A stretch of 64,000 nt of DNA from Tissierellia bacterium (GCA_012728725.1 JAAYEM010000029.1:1-64000); one strand, 5' to 3'; positions 9,017 to 17,920 are shown, counted from the stretch's first letter. Notes: generated by a model from the letters alone, not told the origin. Numbers and translations: made by a program.

Positions 9017-10066
9017 ATGTTTAAAAATTTATTCAAACGTAACAATAAACAGGAAGAGTTAAAAGATAAGGAATTAGTTAGTGAAGATGGGAAGGAAGAC
9101 AGTCTAATAGAGGAAAGTAATAATTTAAAGGAAGAGCCTGGCAAATCTAAACTCAGCTTTTTTGACAAATTAAAAGCTGGTTTAGATAAGACTAGGAAGG
9201 GAATGACAGAGAAAATAGATGGTATATTAAAATCCTACACTAAGGTAGATGAAGAGCTTTTTGATGATTTAGAGGAGATATTAGTAATGGCAGATGTAGG
9301 AGTTAATACTACCATGGAGATAATTGATAGGCTTAAAGATAGGGTTAGAGAGGAAAAGGTAACAGATCCCAATGGAGTAAGGGAGCTTTTGAAGGAAGAA
9401 ATAGGAAATATAATGAAGGAATCTGGCCTAGATAATAGATTACAAATAGAACCCTCACCAGCAGTTATATTGGTGGTAGGTGTCAATGGGGTTGGGAAGA
9501 CTACTACTATAGGGAAACTGTCTTATAAATTAAAAAAGCAAGGAAAAAAAGTGATAATTGCAGCAGGAGATACCTTTAGGGCTGCTGCCATAGAGCAATT
9601 GGAAGAATGGAGCAAAAGAGCTGAAGTAGATATCGTTAGCCATATGGAGGGGGCGGACCCGGCGGCAGTAATATATGATGGTATACAGGCAGCCAAGGCA
9701 AGAAAATGTGATGTGTTGATATGTGATACTGCAGGCAGGCTTCATAACAAGAAAAATCTAATGAACGAATTAAATAAAATTTTTAGGGTGATTGAAAGGG
9801 AGTATCCCGATGCAAAAAGGGAAGTTCTTTTAGTTTTAGATGCCACTACTGGGCAAAATGCTATTTCACAAGCCAAGGTATTTAAAGAGGTTTGTGATAT
9901 TACAGGGGTGGTTTTAACAAAATTGGATGGCACTGCAAAAGGAGGAGTTGTAATCGCCCTTCAATGGGAATTTAGTTTGCCAGTTAAATTGGTAGGCATT
10001 GGAGAAAAGATTGATGATTTGCAAGAGTTTAATACAGATGATTTTGTTGAAGCCATATTTAATTAA
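9017..10066 (+). CDS. ftsY: signal recognition particle receptor FtsY
   Basis: Membrane-associated SRP receptor GTPase that docks ribosome-SRP complexes on the Sec translocon. An acidic/basic N-terminal A region (about residues 1-50) precedes the NG domain. Visible GTPase motifs are GVNGVGKTTT near residue 155, DTFRAAA, DTAGRLH and TKLDGTAKGG. Length is 349 residues. The ATG at 9017 has AGGAGG at 9005-9010. It is in the smc-ftsY pair conserved across Firmicutes and is separated from ylxM by a promoter. Confidence 0.97.
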   Translation: MFKNLFKRNNKQEELKDKELVSEDGKEDSLIEESNNLKEEPGKSKLSFFDKLKAGLDKTRKGMTEKIDGILKSYTKVDEELFDDLEEILVMADVGVNTTMEIIDRLKDRVREEKVTDPNGVRELLKEEIGNIMKESGLDNRLQIEPSPAVILVVGVNGVGKTTTIGKLSYKLKKQGKKVIIAAGDTFRAAAIEQLEEWSKRAEVDIVSHMEGADPAAVIYDGIQAAKARKCDVLICDTAGRLHNKKNLMNELNKIFRVIEREYPDAKREVLLVLDATTGQNAISQAKVFKEVCDITGVVLTKLDGTAKGGVVIALQWEFSLPVKLVGIGEKIDDLQEFNTDDFVEAIFN

Positions 10067-10091
10067 ACAATAAATTTACTTTAATTTTGTA

Positions 10092-10120
10092 TTGACAAGG
10101 AAAGAGTATTATATTAATAT
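10092..10120 (+). promoter_or_regulatory. predicted SigA promoter of ylxM-ffh operon
   Basis: Consensus TTGACA (10092-10097), a 17-base spacer and TAATAT (10115-10120, four of six matches) lie between ftsY and ylxM. Transcription would start within or just before the hairpin at 10120-10152. Confidence 0.6.
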
Positions 10121-10152
10121 AGTACTGTCAAGCTAAAACCTTGACAGTACTA
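10120..10152 (+). other. perfect 13-bp hairpin at start of ylxM-ffh mRNA
   Basis: Arms 10120-10132 and 10140-10152 are perfectly complementary around a 7-base loop (10133-10139). Only three T residues follow, so it is not a convincing terminator. Its position at the predicted 5' end suggests mRNA protection or an attenuator; as DNA it could also be an operator. Confidence 0.75.
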
Positions 10153-10168
10153 TTTAGTTGGTGATAGT

Positions 10169-10537
10169 ATGGTAGAAAGGATTGTGGAAATAGGGATTTT
10201 ATTCGACTTCTATGGAAAATTACTTAGTGAAAGGCAGTATGTAGCTATTGAATTATATTATATCCACGATCTTTCGTTGGCTGAAATAAGTGAAGAATTA
10301 GGGATTAGTCGTCAGGGCGTATACGATATATTAAAAAGGGCAGAAGAGTATTTATACGAATATGAAACTAGATTAGGACTAGTTAATAAGTTTAGACGAA
10401 ACAAAGAGGATATAAATAGGATTTATAGATTAACCGAGGAAATTGAGAAGGAGTCTGAAGGTATTGGTAATGAAAGTATATTAATAAAAGCTAAAAATTT
10501 GAAGGCTATACTAAATAAAATGATAGAGAATAGCTAG
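10169..10537 (+). CDS. ylxM: YlxM family SRP-associated helix-turn-helix protein
   Basis: A 122-residue UPF0122/YlxM protein. It shows an all-helical N-terminal region with a sigma-70 region-4-like helix-turn-helix (LSLAEISEELGISRQGVYDI), then a charged helical tail. The family is nearly always encoded immediately upstream of ffh, and YlxM of other Gram-positives has been reported to act with the signal recognition particle, modulating its GTPases. It starts at ATG 10169 with a GGTGAT site and ends 14 bases before ffh. No evidence of an independent regulon is visible. Confidence 0.92.
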   Translation: MVERIVEIGILFDFYGKLLSERQYVAIELYYIHDLSLAEISEELGISRQGVYDILKRAEEYLYEYETRLGLVNKFRRNKEDINRIYRLTEEIEKESEGIGNESILIKAKNLKAILNKMIENS

Positions 10538-10551
10538 GGGGCCGATAATTA

Positions 10552-11892
10552 ATGGTATTTGAAAGCTTGTCCGAGAAGTTACAAAATGCTTTGGGAAAGT
10601 TAAGGGGCAAAGGCAAACTTTCAGAGAAAGATGTTGACACTGCTATGAGAGAGGTAAGGCTTGCCCTATTGGAAGCAGATGTAAACTTCAAGGTGGTTAA
10701 GGATTTTATTAAAAATGTAAAGACCCGGGCTGTAGGTTCAGAAGTAATGGAAAGTTTAACTCCAGGACAGCAAGTTATAAAAATTGTAAATGAAGAATTA
10801 ACTAAATTAATGGGTGAAAAGGAAGCAAAATTGAATTTTGCATCAACACCCCCTACAGTTATTTTAATGTGTGGATTGCAAGGGGCCGGTAAAACTACAA
10901 CGGCTGCTAAATTGGCTAATAATCTTAAGAAACAGAATAAAAGACCCCTTCTTGTTGCCTGTGATGTTTATCGTCCTGCAGCTATTAAACAGTTGGAAGT
11001 AGTAGGAGAAAAAGTGGGAGTACCAGTATTTTCAATGGGGGATAAAAACAATCCAGTTGATATAGCAAAAGCAGCAATTCAACACGGGAAGAAGTACAAT
11101 AATGACTGTATTATTATAGATACTGCTGGTAGGCTCCATATAGATGAGGATTTAATGATAGAGTTACAAAACATAAGGGATTCTGTAAACCCCCAGGAAA
11201 TTTTACTGGTTGTAGATGCAATGACAGGACAAGACGCAGTTAATGTAGCTGAAACCTTTAATGAAAAACTTGGAATTACAGGAGTAATCCTTACCAAGCT
11301 TGATGGAGATGCAAGGGGAGGGGCTGCACTATCAATTAGGGCGGTAACGCAAAAACCAGTAAAATTTGTAGGTATGGGAGAAAAACTGGATCAACTGGAG
11401 CCTTTCCATCCTGACAGGATGGCTTCAAGAATATTAGGAATGGGTGATGTGTTAAGCCTAATCGAAAAGGCCCAAGCTTCTATAGATGAGAAAAAGGCTT
11501 TAGAACTAGAAAAGAAGATCCGTTCCCAACAATTTACATTGGATGATTTTTTAGATCAATTGGAGCAGATGAGAAATTTAGGTCCTATAGATGAATTGCT
11601 TGGAATGCTCCCTGGTATAAATTCAAAAGCTCTTAAAGGATTAGATGTAAATGAAAAGGACATAGTAAAAATACAGGCAATTATTCAATCTATGACTATG
11701 GAAGAGAGGGAAAACCCATCAATTATCAATAGCAGCAGGAGGAAAAGAATTGCTCAGGGTAGCGGTACAAGTGTTCAAGATGTAAATAGGTTGTTAAAAC
11801 AATTTAGGGAGACAAAAAAGATGATGAAAAGGTTGACTGATATGGAGAAGACTATGAAGAAAAGAGGGAGATTTGGATTCCCCTTTTTCTAA
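10552..11892 (+). CDS. ffh: signal recognition particle protein Ffh (SRP54)
   Basis: GTPase subunit of the SRP that binds signal sequences and 4.5S/6S RNA and delivers nascent chains to FtsY. N domain, G domain ([10 protein letters not shown] near residue 105, [26 protein letters not shown]) and a C-terminal methionine-rich M domain from about residue 300 (MLPGI, then [14 protein letters not shown]) are all visible. Length 446 is normal. The ribosome site AGGGGG is about 10 bases from the ATG. It is coupled with ylxM and followed 30 bases later by rpsP. Confidence 0.97.
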   Translation: MVFESLSEKLQNALGKLRGKGKLSEKDVDTAMREVRLALLEADVNFKVVKDFIKNVKTRAVGSEVMESLTPGQQVIKIVNEELTKLMGEKEAKLNFASTPPTVILMCGLQGAGKTTTAAKLANNLKKQNKRPLLVACDVYRPAAIKQLEVVGEKVGVPVFSMGDKNNPVDIAKAAIQHGKKYNNDCIIIDTAGRLHIDEDLMIELQNIRDSVNPQEILLVVDAMTGQDAVNVAETFNEKLGITGVILTKLDGDARGGAALSIRAVTQKPVKFVGMGEKLDQLEPFHPDRMASRILGMGDVLSLIEKAQASIDEKKALELEKKIRSQQFTLDDFLDQLEQMRNLGPIDELLGMLPGINSKALKGLDVNEKDIVKIQAIIQSMTMEERENPSIINSSRRKRIAQGSGTSVQDVNRLLKQFRETKKMMKRLTDMEKTMKKRGRFGFPFF

Positions 11893-11922
11893 TAGATATT
11901 AGAAATTAAAGGAGGTGAAAAG

Positions 11923-12195
11923 ATGGCAGTTAAAATTAGATTGAAAAGAATGGGAGCTAAGAAAAACCCTTTCTATAGAATAATTGTTGCCGATTCTCGT
12001 TCTCCAAGAGACGGGAGGTTTATTGAGGAAATAGGTTATTATGACCCATTAACTGAACCTAAAACTGTAAAGATAGATAATGAGAAAGCTATTAAATGGT
12101 TAAATAATGGTGCTAAACCTACAGATACTGTTGATAGATTATTTAGAGAAAATGGAATATATGAATTAAGCAAGGAGAATAGTGTAGAAGAATAA
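11923..12195 (+). CDS. rpsP: 30S ribosomal protein S16
   Basis: A 90-residue ribosomal protein. The start [20 protein letters not shown] and the [18 protein letters not shown] stretch are diagnostic for S16, a central-domain 30S assembly protein. AGGAGGTGA precedes the ATG at good spacing. It is followed after 19 bases by khpA in the conserved rpsP-khpA-rimM-trmD-rplS order. Confidence 0.98.
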   Translation: MAVKIRLKRMGAKKNPFYRIIVADSRSPRDGRFIEEIGYYDPLTEPKTVKIDNEKAIKWLNNGAKPTDTVDRLFRENGIYELSKENSVEE

Positions 12196-12214
12196 TTACT
12201 AGGAGGTGTTCAAA

Positions 12215-12445
12215 ATGGGCGAATTAGTAGAAATAATTGCAAAGGCTCTTGTAGATAATCCTGATGAAGTAGAAGTTAATGAGGTTGAAGGGACTCAATC
12301 AATAATAATCGAGTTGAAGGTTGCAGAGGAAGATATGGGTAAAATAATTGGAAAACAAGGTAGGATAGCAAAGGCTATTAGGACTGTAGTCAAGGCAGCT
12401 GCTATAAAGGAAAACAAAAGAGTAGTAGTGGAAATCATCCAATAA
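12215..12445 (+). CDS. khpA: KH-domain RNA-binding protein KhpA (YlqC)
   Basis: A 76-residue single KH-domain protein. The GxxG RNA-gripping loop appears as GKIIGKQGRIAKAIR. In other Gram-positives KhpA pairs with KhpB and influences cell elongation and sRNA-mediated regulation. The ATG at 12215 is 6 bases from AGGAGGTG (12201-12208); the GTG at 12206 lies in that site. It occupies the standard place between rpsP and rimM; the ylqD gene found here in Bacillus is absent. Confidence 0.93.
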   Translation: MGELVEIIAKALVDNPDEVEVNEVEGTQSIIIELKVAEEDMGKIIGKQGRIAKAIRTVVKAAAIKENKRVVVEIIQ

Positions 12446-12480
12446 TAAGTGCTGATATTAGTTATAAAATGAATGAATAT

Positions 12481-12505
12481 GGGTGCCTTCCAGGTGCCCT
12501 TTCTA
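12481..12505 (+). terminator. weak hairpin with T-rich tail between khpA and rimM
   Basis: Seven-base arms at 12481-12487 and 12493-12499 pair with two G-U wobbles around a 5-base loop, followed by a T-rich stretch. It may be a partial terminator that lowers rimM-trmD expression relative to rpsP, or may have no role. Confidence 0.35.
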
Positions 12506-12527
12506 TTACTATTTGGTTGGTGAAAAT

Positions 12528-13031
12528 ATGGATTATATAAAGGTTGGTACAATAACCAATACTCATGGTGTAAAAGGGGAAGTAAGGGTTTACCCCTTAA
12601 CTGATGATATAAATAGATTTGATAGTTTAGAAACTGTATATTTAGGGGATAATAAACAGAAGGTTAAAATTGAAAAGGTTAGGTATCATAAAGGTCTGGT
12701 TATATTAAAATTTAAAGAATTTGGTAATATAAATCAGGTATTGAAATTTAAAGGAGAATACATCTATATAGATAAAGAAGACAGGGTTGAATTACCTGAG
12801 GATCATTTCTTTATATTCGAAATTGTGGACTGTATAGTATATGATACCAAGGGGGAAAAAATAGGCATAGTTACCGATGTGTTGCAGTATTCAAGTAATG
12901 ATGTATATGTTGTAAAGGACCATGAAAGGAATAAAGAATATTTAATTCCAGCAGTAAAAGAATTTATTGTTGATATAGATATCAACAATAAAAAAATAAT
13001 AATCGATCCAATAGAAGGAATGATAGAATGA
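12528..13031 (+). CDS. rimM: ribosome maturation factor RimM
   Basis: A 167-residue factor that binds S19 and helps mature the 3' domain (head) of the 30S subunit. The N-terminal half begins MDYIKVGTITNTHGVKGEVR, the RimM signature. The C-terminal half is the PRC-barrel, with ELPEDHFFIFEIVDC, VYVVKD and LIPAVKEFI. The ATG at 12528 follows a GGTGA site; the in-frame upstream extension to 12483 crosses the hairpin and lacks homology. Its stop overlaps the trmD start (ATGA). Confidence 0.96.
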   Translation: MDYIKVGTITNTHGVKGEVRVYPLTDDINRFDSLETVYLGDNKQKVKIEKVRYHKGLVILKFKEFGNINQVLKFKGEYIYIDKEDRVELPEDHFFIFEIVDCIVYDTKGEKIGIVTDVLQYSSNDVYVVKDHERNKEYLIPAVKEFIVDIDINNKKIIIDPIEGMIE

Positions 13032-13765
13032 GGATCGATATTTTAACCTTGTTTCCAGAGATATTCGATACTTTTGAAAAATGGAGTATTGTTGGTAAAA
13101 CTATTGAAAAGGGATTGGTATCCATTAATAAAGTAAATATAAGGGATTTTTCCCAGGATAAGCATAAGAGGGTAGACGATTACCCCTTTGGTGGAGGGCC
13201 TGGTATGATAATGAAACCAGAACCCATTTATGAGGCTTTAAAAAGTGTAAACACTGAAAATTCTTTAACCATATACCTATCCCCCCAGGGTAAGGTTTAT
13301 AACCAACAATTGGCTAACCAATTGTCAAAGGAAAAACATTTAATTCTTTTATGTGGTCACTATGAAGGTGTGGATAATAGAATAGTTGAAAATTTTATAG
13401 ATTTGGAGATTTCCATCGGTGATTATGTTTTAACTGGCGGAGAAATTCCAGCTATGGTATTAATAGAATCCATAATAAGGTTATTGCCTGGGGCATTAGG
13501 CAGCAAAGAGTCCTATACAGATGAATCCCACTATGATGGGTTATTAGAATATCCCCAATATACAAGACCTAGAGTCTTTAAAGGATTGAAAGTTCCAGAT
13601 ATATTATTATCTGGTAACCATAAAAAAATAGATGAGTGGAGGAAGTATCAATCTTTAAAAAATACCTATATAAAAAGACCAGATCTATTAAAAAAGAAAG
13701 AATTAACTGACGAAGAAATCATTATGCTAGAAGAGATAAAAAGGGAAATTTCAAATAAGCTCTAA
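13028..13765 (+). CDS. trmD: tRNA (guanine-37-N1)-methyltransferase
   Basis: Uses S-adenosylmethionine to methylate G37 of tRNAs, preventing +1 frameshifts; essential in most bacteria. The SPOUT trefoil-knot motifs are visible: LCGHYEGVDNRI, then SIGDYVLTGGE and LPGALG. The N-terminus MRIDILTLFPEIF is typical. At 245 residues it has full length. Translation is coupled to rimM through the ATGA overlap. The next gene, rplS, has its own promoter and leader. Confidence 0.97.
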   Translation: MRIDILTLFPEIFDTFEKWSIVGKTIEKGLVSINKVNIRDFSQDKHKRVDDYPFGGGPGMIMKPEPIYEALKSVNTENSLTIYLSPQGKVYNQQLANQLSKEKHLILLCGHYEGVDNRIVENFIDLEISIGDYVLTGGEIPAMVLIESIIRLLPGALGSKESYTDESHYDGLLEYPQYTRPRVFKGLKVPDILLSGNHKKIDEWRKYQSLKNTYIKRPDLLKKKELTDEEIIMLEEIKREISNKL

Positions 13766-13838
13766 TATAACAGTTTCCGTTTTCCTACAATTTATTTTAA
13801 TAGGAATTTTTATAAGCAATGTATAAAACAAAAATTTG

Positions 13839-13867
13839 TTGTTTTTTATAAATACATATGCTATAAT
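13839..13867 (+). promoter_or_regulatory. predicted SigA promoter of rplS
   Basis: TTGTTT (13839-13844), 17-base spacer, and TATAAT (13862-13867) preceded by TGC, an extended -10. Transcription would begin near 13874, at the beginning of the L19 leader. Confidence 0.78.
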
Positions 13868-13872
13868 ACAGA

Positions 13873-13930
13873 GCGTATGGGATTACGGACGGTCCTCTGC
13901 CAGGTAAGTGGCATGAACGTCTAGGGAGAA
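13873..13930 (+). ncRNA. ribosomal protein L19 leader
   Basis: The transcribed region before rplS contains ACGGACGGTCCTCTGCC, a short hairpin (TGCC 13898-13901 with GGCA 13910-13913) and ATGAACGTC. The GACG at 13888-13891 can pair with CGTC at 13918-13921. I recognise this as the conserved core of the Firmicutes L19 leader, which is thought to let free L19 repress its own mRNA. The boundary is approximate. Confidence 0.85.
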
Positions 13931-13944
13931 GGGAGGTTTGAACA

Positions 13945-14292
13945 GTGGATGTAATAAAAAGTATAGAAAGTGAACAATTAAGAGAAGATTTACCTGAATT
14001 CAATGTAGGTGATACTGTTCAAGTTCATTATAAGATAAAAGAAGGTTCTCGTGAGAGAATACAAGTTTTTGAAGGTACTGTTATTAAAAGACAGGGTGGA
14101 GGAATAAGAGAAACTTTCACTGTAAGAAGGTTGTCTTATGGTGTTGGTGTTGAGAGAATATTCCCTCTACATTCTCCAAGGATTGAAAAGATTGTTGTGA
14201 CAAGAAAAGGTAAAGTTAGAAGAGCTAAACTTTACTACTTAAGAGGAAGACAAGGTAAGGCAGCTAAGGTTAAAGAGAAGAAAATGTATTAA
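13945..14292 (+). CDS. rplS: 50S ribosomal protein L19
   Basis: A 115-residue protein at the 30S-50S interface. Family signatures [36 protein letters not shown] and [13 protein letters not shown] are visible, ending in a lysine-rich tail. Start is GTG 13945, with GGGAGG at 13931-13936 eight bases upstream. Its expression is probably set by the promoter and L19 leader directly upstream, and a terminator follows. Confidence 0.98.
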   Translation: MDVIKSIESEQLREDLPEFNVGDTVQVHYKIKEGSRERIQVFEGTVIKRQGGGIRETFTVRRLSYGVGVERIFPLHSPRIEKIVVTRKGKVRRAKLYYLRGRQGKAAKVKEKKMY

Positions 14293-14295
14293 AAT

Positions 14296-14325
14296 ATTGG
14301 GACTTTATAAGTCCCAATTTTATTT
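14296..14325 (+). terminator. intrinsic terminator after rplS
   Basis: Ten-base perfect arms (14296-14305 and 14309-14318) around a 3-base loop, followed by TTTTATTT. It starts 4 bases after the rplS stop and closes the ylxM-to-rplS transcription group. Confidence 0.88.
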
Positions 14326-14346
14326 ACTAAAAAGCAGGTGAGCTAA

Positions 14347-15201
14347 ATGAATATTAATTGGTATCCAGGCCATATGAAAAAAACCAAGGAATCCATTAAA
14401 AAGAACTTATCTTTAGTAGATATAGTTTATGAGATAATTGATGCAAGAATACCTTATAGCAGCCAAAATCCCGATATAAATAATATTGTAGGAGAAAAGC
14501 CCCGATTGATAGTATTGAATAAATCGGATTTAGCTGATCAAAAGGCAAATACTATATGGCAGAACTACTTTAAAGAATCAGGATTACATTCAGTGTTAGT
14601 AGATTGTATAAACAATCGGGGATTGGATGATGTAATTCAATTGACCTACAGTTTGACAGAAAAGAAAAGGTTGGCCTTAGGAGCGAAGGGAATTAAAAAT
14701 AGGCCGGTAAGAGCTATGATAATTGGAATTCCTAATGTAGGAAAATCTACATTTATAAATTCTTTATCCAAAAGAAAAGGAGCAAAAGTAGGGAATAAAC
14801 CAGGAGTCACAAAGACCAATCAGTGGATAAAAATAAAAGGGAATTTAGAATTATTAGATACCCCTGGAATACTATGGCCTAAGTTTGATGATAAAAATGT
14901 AGGATTAAATCTGGCATTTACAGGGGCAATAAAAGATGAGTTATTAGATATTGAAACTTTAACTATTAAATTGGTGGATAGGTTAAATTCCATATCAGAT
15001 AAATTGATTGAAAGAAGGTATAATATAACCGTTGGAGATAAAAGTCCCTATGAAATCATTTTAGAGATTGGCAAAAAAAGGGGTTGTATTATTAAAGGGG
15101 GAGAGGTAGATTTTATTAAAGCCTGTAATATCATATTAGATGAATTTAGAAAGGGTATTATTGGAAGGATTACATTGGAGCTTCCAGATCAAATAAAGTA
15201 A
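14347..15201 (+). CDS. rbgA: ribosome biogenesis GTPase RbgA (YlqF)
   Basis: GTPase needed late in 50S assembly. The circularly permuted motif order is visible: NKSD (G4) near residue 57, then GIPNVGKST (G1) near 127, then DTPG (G3) near 171. The N-terminus NINWYPGHMKKT and the DARIPYSSQNPDI stretch are typical of RbgA, and an ANTAR-like RNA-binding C-terminus follows. AGGTGA lies 6 bases before the ATG. It directly follows rplS, as in Bacillus. No separate promoter was recognised; read-through past the terminator is possible. Confidence 0.96.
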   Translation: MNINWYPGHMKKTKESIKKNLSLVDIVYEIIDARIPYSSQNPDINNIVGEKPRLIVLNKSDLADQKANTIWQNYFKESGLHSVLVDCINNRGLDDVIQLTYSLTEKKRLALGAKGIKNRPVRAMIIGIPNVGKSTFINSLSKRKGAKVGNKPGVTKTNQWIKIKGNLELLDTPGILWPKFDDKNVGLNLAFTGAIKDELLDIETLTIKLVDRLNSISDKLIERRYNITVGDKSPYEIILEIGKKRGCIIKGGEVDFIKACNIILDEFRKGIIGRITLELPDQIK

Positions 15202-15215
15202 AGGGGGGCCATAGC

Positions 15216-15821
15216 TTGTTAGAAATAGAGAGGAAAATATGGAATCAAGGGTATAATCTAATTGCTTGCATAGATGAGGTTGGTAGGGGATGCTTAGCTG
15301 GAGATGTGGTGGCCTGTGCTATTATAATGCCTAAGGACATAATTATTCCCCATGTTAATGATTCTAAAAAGATCTCCCCTAAAAAAAGGGAAAGTCTCTA
15401 TGAAAGGATTATGGAGGAAGCTATAGCTGTAGGGATAGGACAAATAGGGCCTGAAATAATAGATAAGATCAATATAAAAGAAAGCACTAGATTGGCAATG
15501 AAAGAAGCAGTATTAAATTTAAGGGATAAAAATAATCGAGTAATAGTTCCAGATTATCTACTGATTGATGCCGAAAATATTCCCTTAAGTATACCCCAGA
15601 TGAGTTTAACTAAGGGCGATGAAAAGAGCCATGGTATTGCTTGTGCCTCTATAATAGCAAAGGTATATAGGGATAGGTTATGTGAAATATGGGGAGAGGA
15701 ATATAGAGGATACAAGATTGAGAAAAATAAAGGCTATGGTACTAAAGAGCATAGAGAGGCCATTAAGAAAATAGGCCCCTCACCTATTCATAGGATTAGT
15801 TTTTTGAAAAAAATATTATAA
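15216..15821 (+). CDS. rnhB: ribonuclease HII
   Basis: Removes ribonucleotides from DNA and RNA primers in RNA-DNA hybrids. The 201-residue protein shows the catalytic DEVGRG motif (D20, E21), an aspartate in LLIDAENI, and AKVYRDRL, followed by HREAIKKIGPSPIHR at the C-terminus. I used TTG 15216, 7 bases after AGGGGGG; no ATG in a better position exists. It lies 14 bases after rbgA, the same pair as in Bacillus. Confidence 0.95.
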   Translation: MLEIERKIWNQGYNLIACIDEVGRGCLAGDVVACAIIMPKDIIIPHVNDSKKISPKKRESLYERIMEEAIAVGIGQIGPEIIDKINIKESTRLAMKEAVLNLRDKNNRVIVPDYLLIDAENIPLSIPQMSLTKGDEKSHGIACASIIAKVYRDRLCEIWGEEYRGYKIEKNKGYGTKEHREAIKKIGPSPIHRISFLKKIL

Positions 15822-15959
15822 ATATTTTTTAAAGTTTTTAAAGATTTTAAAATTTTAGAAAAGATTTTCAATAATAAGTTTACAAAGCTAGGTAAAAGGA
15901 TTATGATTAATATTGAGCCTAAAATATTGGCTTGAATATTAGGCAAAAAGGGAGATCCT

Positions 15960-16316
15960 ATGAAAAAGAATAGGGAGAAGGGTTTATTAGGGGAAAATAT
16001 TGCTATAAATTATCTAAAATCGAAAGGGTATATAGTTATTGATAGAAATTATAGGACAAAGATTGGAGAAATTGATATAATTGCAATTAAATCTAACTAT
16101 TTAGTTTTTATAGAGGTTAAAACCAGGTCCAGTACAAATTATGGTTATCCCTATGAATTTGTAAATATGAAGAAGCAGGAAAGGATAATAAAAAGTTCTT
16201 ATATTTACATGAATCAAAAAGATTTACTAGATTTTCAGCCAAGGTATGACATAATAGAAGTAATATTGCAAAAGAAAGCTAAAATTAACCACATAGAGAA
16301 CGCTTTTTGTATATAA
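15960..16316 (+). CDS. YraN family (UPF0102) endonuclease-like protein
   Basis: A 118-residue protein of the YraN/UPF0102 family. The restriction-endonuclease-like core is visible as GEIDIIA followed by FIEVKTRSS (the D...ExK pattern) and the N-terminal GLLGENIAINYL helix. The family's true role is unresolved; a nuclease function in DNA processing is inferred from the fold and from frequent linkage to comM and dprA, as here. The 138-base gap before it (15822-15959) is AT-rich and contains only an imperfect hairpin at 15917-15944. Confidence 0.88.
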   Translation: MKKNREKGLLGENIAINYLKSKGYIVIDRNYRTKIGEIDIIAIKSNYLVFIEVKTRSSTNYGYPYEFVNMKKQERIIKSSYIYMNQKDLLDFQPRYDIIEVILQKKAKINHIENAFCI

Positions 16317-16385
16317 TTATTGAAAAATAGGATATTTTAACTATTACCCAGGGAATAGGAAATGATATTAACGAGGGGGACAGAC

Positions 16386-17915
16386 ATGTATTCAATAGTG
16401 AATACCTGTGTGCTTCAAGGATTAAATGGGCATATAATTCAGGTAGAAACCGATTTATCTAAAGGGCTCCCAGTATTTCAGATAGTAGGTCTACCAGATG
16501 CATCTATCAAAGAGTCTAAAGAAAGGGTAAGGACTGCAATAAAGAATAGTGGATATATATTTCCCGTATCCCGGATCACAGTTAATTTGGTACCAGCCCA
16601 TTTAAGGAAGGAAGGTTCCCAGCTAGATTTGGCCATTGCAGTAGGTATTCTGCAATCTATGGGTGAAATAAATGATTTTGATTATAAAAGGACAGCCTTC
16701 ATAGGAGAATTATCCTTAGACGGAAGGATTAACCCCATAGAGGGAGCATTGCCCATGATTATTTCCATGAGGGAATTTAATATTAAAAAATGTATAGTTC
16801 CCTTTGCAAATAGGAATGAAGCTTCTATTGTGGAGGATATTGAAATAATACCGGTAAAAACTTTAAAAGAAACCATCGATTATTTAAATGGGGAAAAGGA
16901 AATATTGCCACACAAAAGTCCTAACCCCCTATTTTCAGACAATATTGATGATTTCCAAATCGATTTTAGTGATATAAAGGGTCAGGAAGGATTGAAAAGG
17001 GCAATGGAGGTGGCTGCAGCAGGAGGCCATAATATACTGATGATAGGCCCGCCAGGAGCAGGTAAAACTATGGCTGCTAGAAGGCTTCCTACTATACTTC
17101 CTGAACTATCCTTTGAGGAAGCTATTGAGGTAACTAAAATCTATAGTGTAGCAGGCCTTTTACAATCAAATGAATTGATAAGGCAAAGACCATTTAGAGC
17201 TCCTCACCATACAGCCTCTTCCACATCTTTAATTGGAGGGGGGAGGATTCCTAAACCAGGTGAGGTGTCTTTGGCACATAATGGTGTTCTTTTTTTGGAT
17301 GAGATACCAGAATTTAAAAGAGATGTATTGGAAGTGCTAAGACAACCAATGGAAGATGGAATTGTTACCATATCTAGAGCCCATGCCACACTCACCTATC
17401 CAGCTAAGTTTATGTTGGTTGCCAGCATGAATCCATGTCCCTGTGGATACTATGGAGATCCTTACCATGAATGCACCTGCTCCCAGAGCAGTATAGATAA
17501 GTATTTAGGGAAATTAAGCAATCCCTTACTGGACAGAATAGATATCCATATTGAAGTCCTGCCAGTAGATTATAGTGAATTAAAAGAAGATAAAAATTTA
17601 GAAAGCTCTAATGAAATAAGGAATAGGGTTAATAGGGCTAGACAGATACAATTGGAAAGGTATAGATATGACAAGGTATATAGCAATTCCCAACTAAGCC
17701 CCAGACATATTAAGAAATATTGCAAATTGAATAAGGGGGCAGAAAGGATAATGCAAGAAGCCTTTAAAAGGTATAGATTTAGTGCTAGGACATATAATAA
17801 AATATTAAAAGTAGGCAGAACTATAGCGGATCTAGATGGGAAAGAGACTATAATGGAAAAACATATATTGGAAGCTGTTAGATATAGAAGCCTAGATAAT
17901 AAATACTGGGGGTAA
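16386..17915 (+). CDS. comM: YifB/ComM family Mg-chelatase-like AAA+ ATPase
   Basis: In naturally transformable Gram-negatives ComM is a helicase that extends recombination branches; the role in Firmicutes is inferred. The 509-residue protein has an N-terminal Lon-substrate-binding-like domain (GLPVFQIVGLPDASIKESKE), a central AAA+ ATPase with Walker A GPPGAGKTM near residue 221 and Walker B LFLDEIPEF, and a C-terminal domain with a cysteine cluster CPCGYYGDPYHECTC. The ATG at 16386 has GAGGGGGA just upstream; ATG 16362 is in frame but lacks homology. It is 5 bases from dprA, supporting a DNA-uptake or recombination context. Confidence 0.93.
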   Translation: MYSIVNTCVLQGLNGHIIQVETDLSKGLPVFQIVGLPDASIKESKERVRTAIKNSGYIFPVSRITVNLVPAHLRKEGSQLDLAIAVGILQSMGEINDFDYKRTAFIGELSLDGRINPIEGALPMIISMREFNIKKCIVPFANRNEASIVEDIEIIPVKTLKETIDYLNGEKEILPHKSPNPLFSDNIDDFQIDFSDIKGQEGLKRAMEVAAAGGHNILMIGPPGAGKTMAARRLPTILPELSFEEAIEVTKIYSVAGLLQSNELIRQRPFRAPHHTASSTSLIGGGRIPKPGEVSLAHNGVLFLDEIPEFKRDVLEVLRQPMEDGIVTISRAHATLTYPAKFMLVASMNPCPCGYYGDPYHECTCSQSSIDKYLGKLSNPLLDRIDIHIEVLPVDYSELKEDKNLESSNEIRNRVNRARQIQLERYRYDKVYSNSQLSPRHIKKYCKLNKGAERIMQEAFKRYRFSARTYNKILKVGRTIADLDGKETIMEKHILEAVRYRSLDNKYWG

Positions 17916-17920
17916 TATGG

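Noticed and set aside
10522-10548. GCCGATAA before ffh resembling a SigD -10
   Set aside because: No TAAA -35 element at the needed distance (15 bases upstream is GATA), and the site lies only a few bases before the ffh start codon.
15917-15944. Imperfect inverted repeat upstream of the yraN-type gene
   Set aside because: The stem has a two-base bulge, no T tract follows, and the sequence is very AT-rich; it could be chance.
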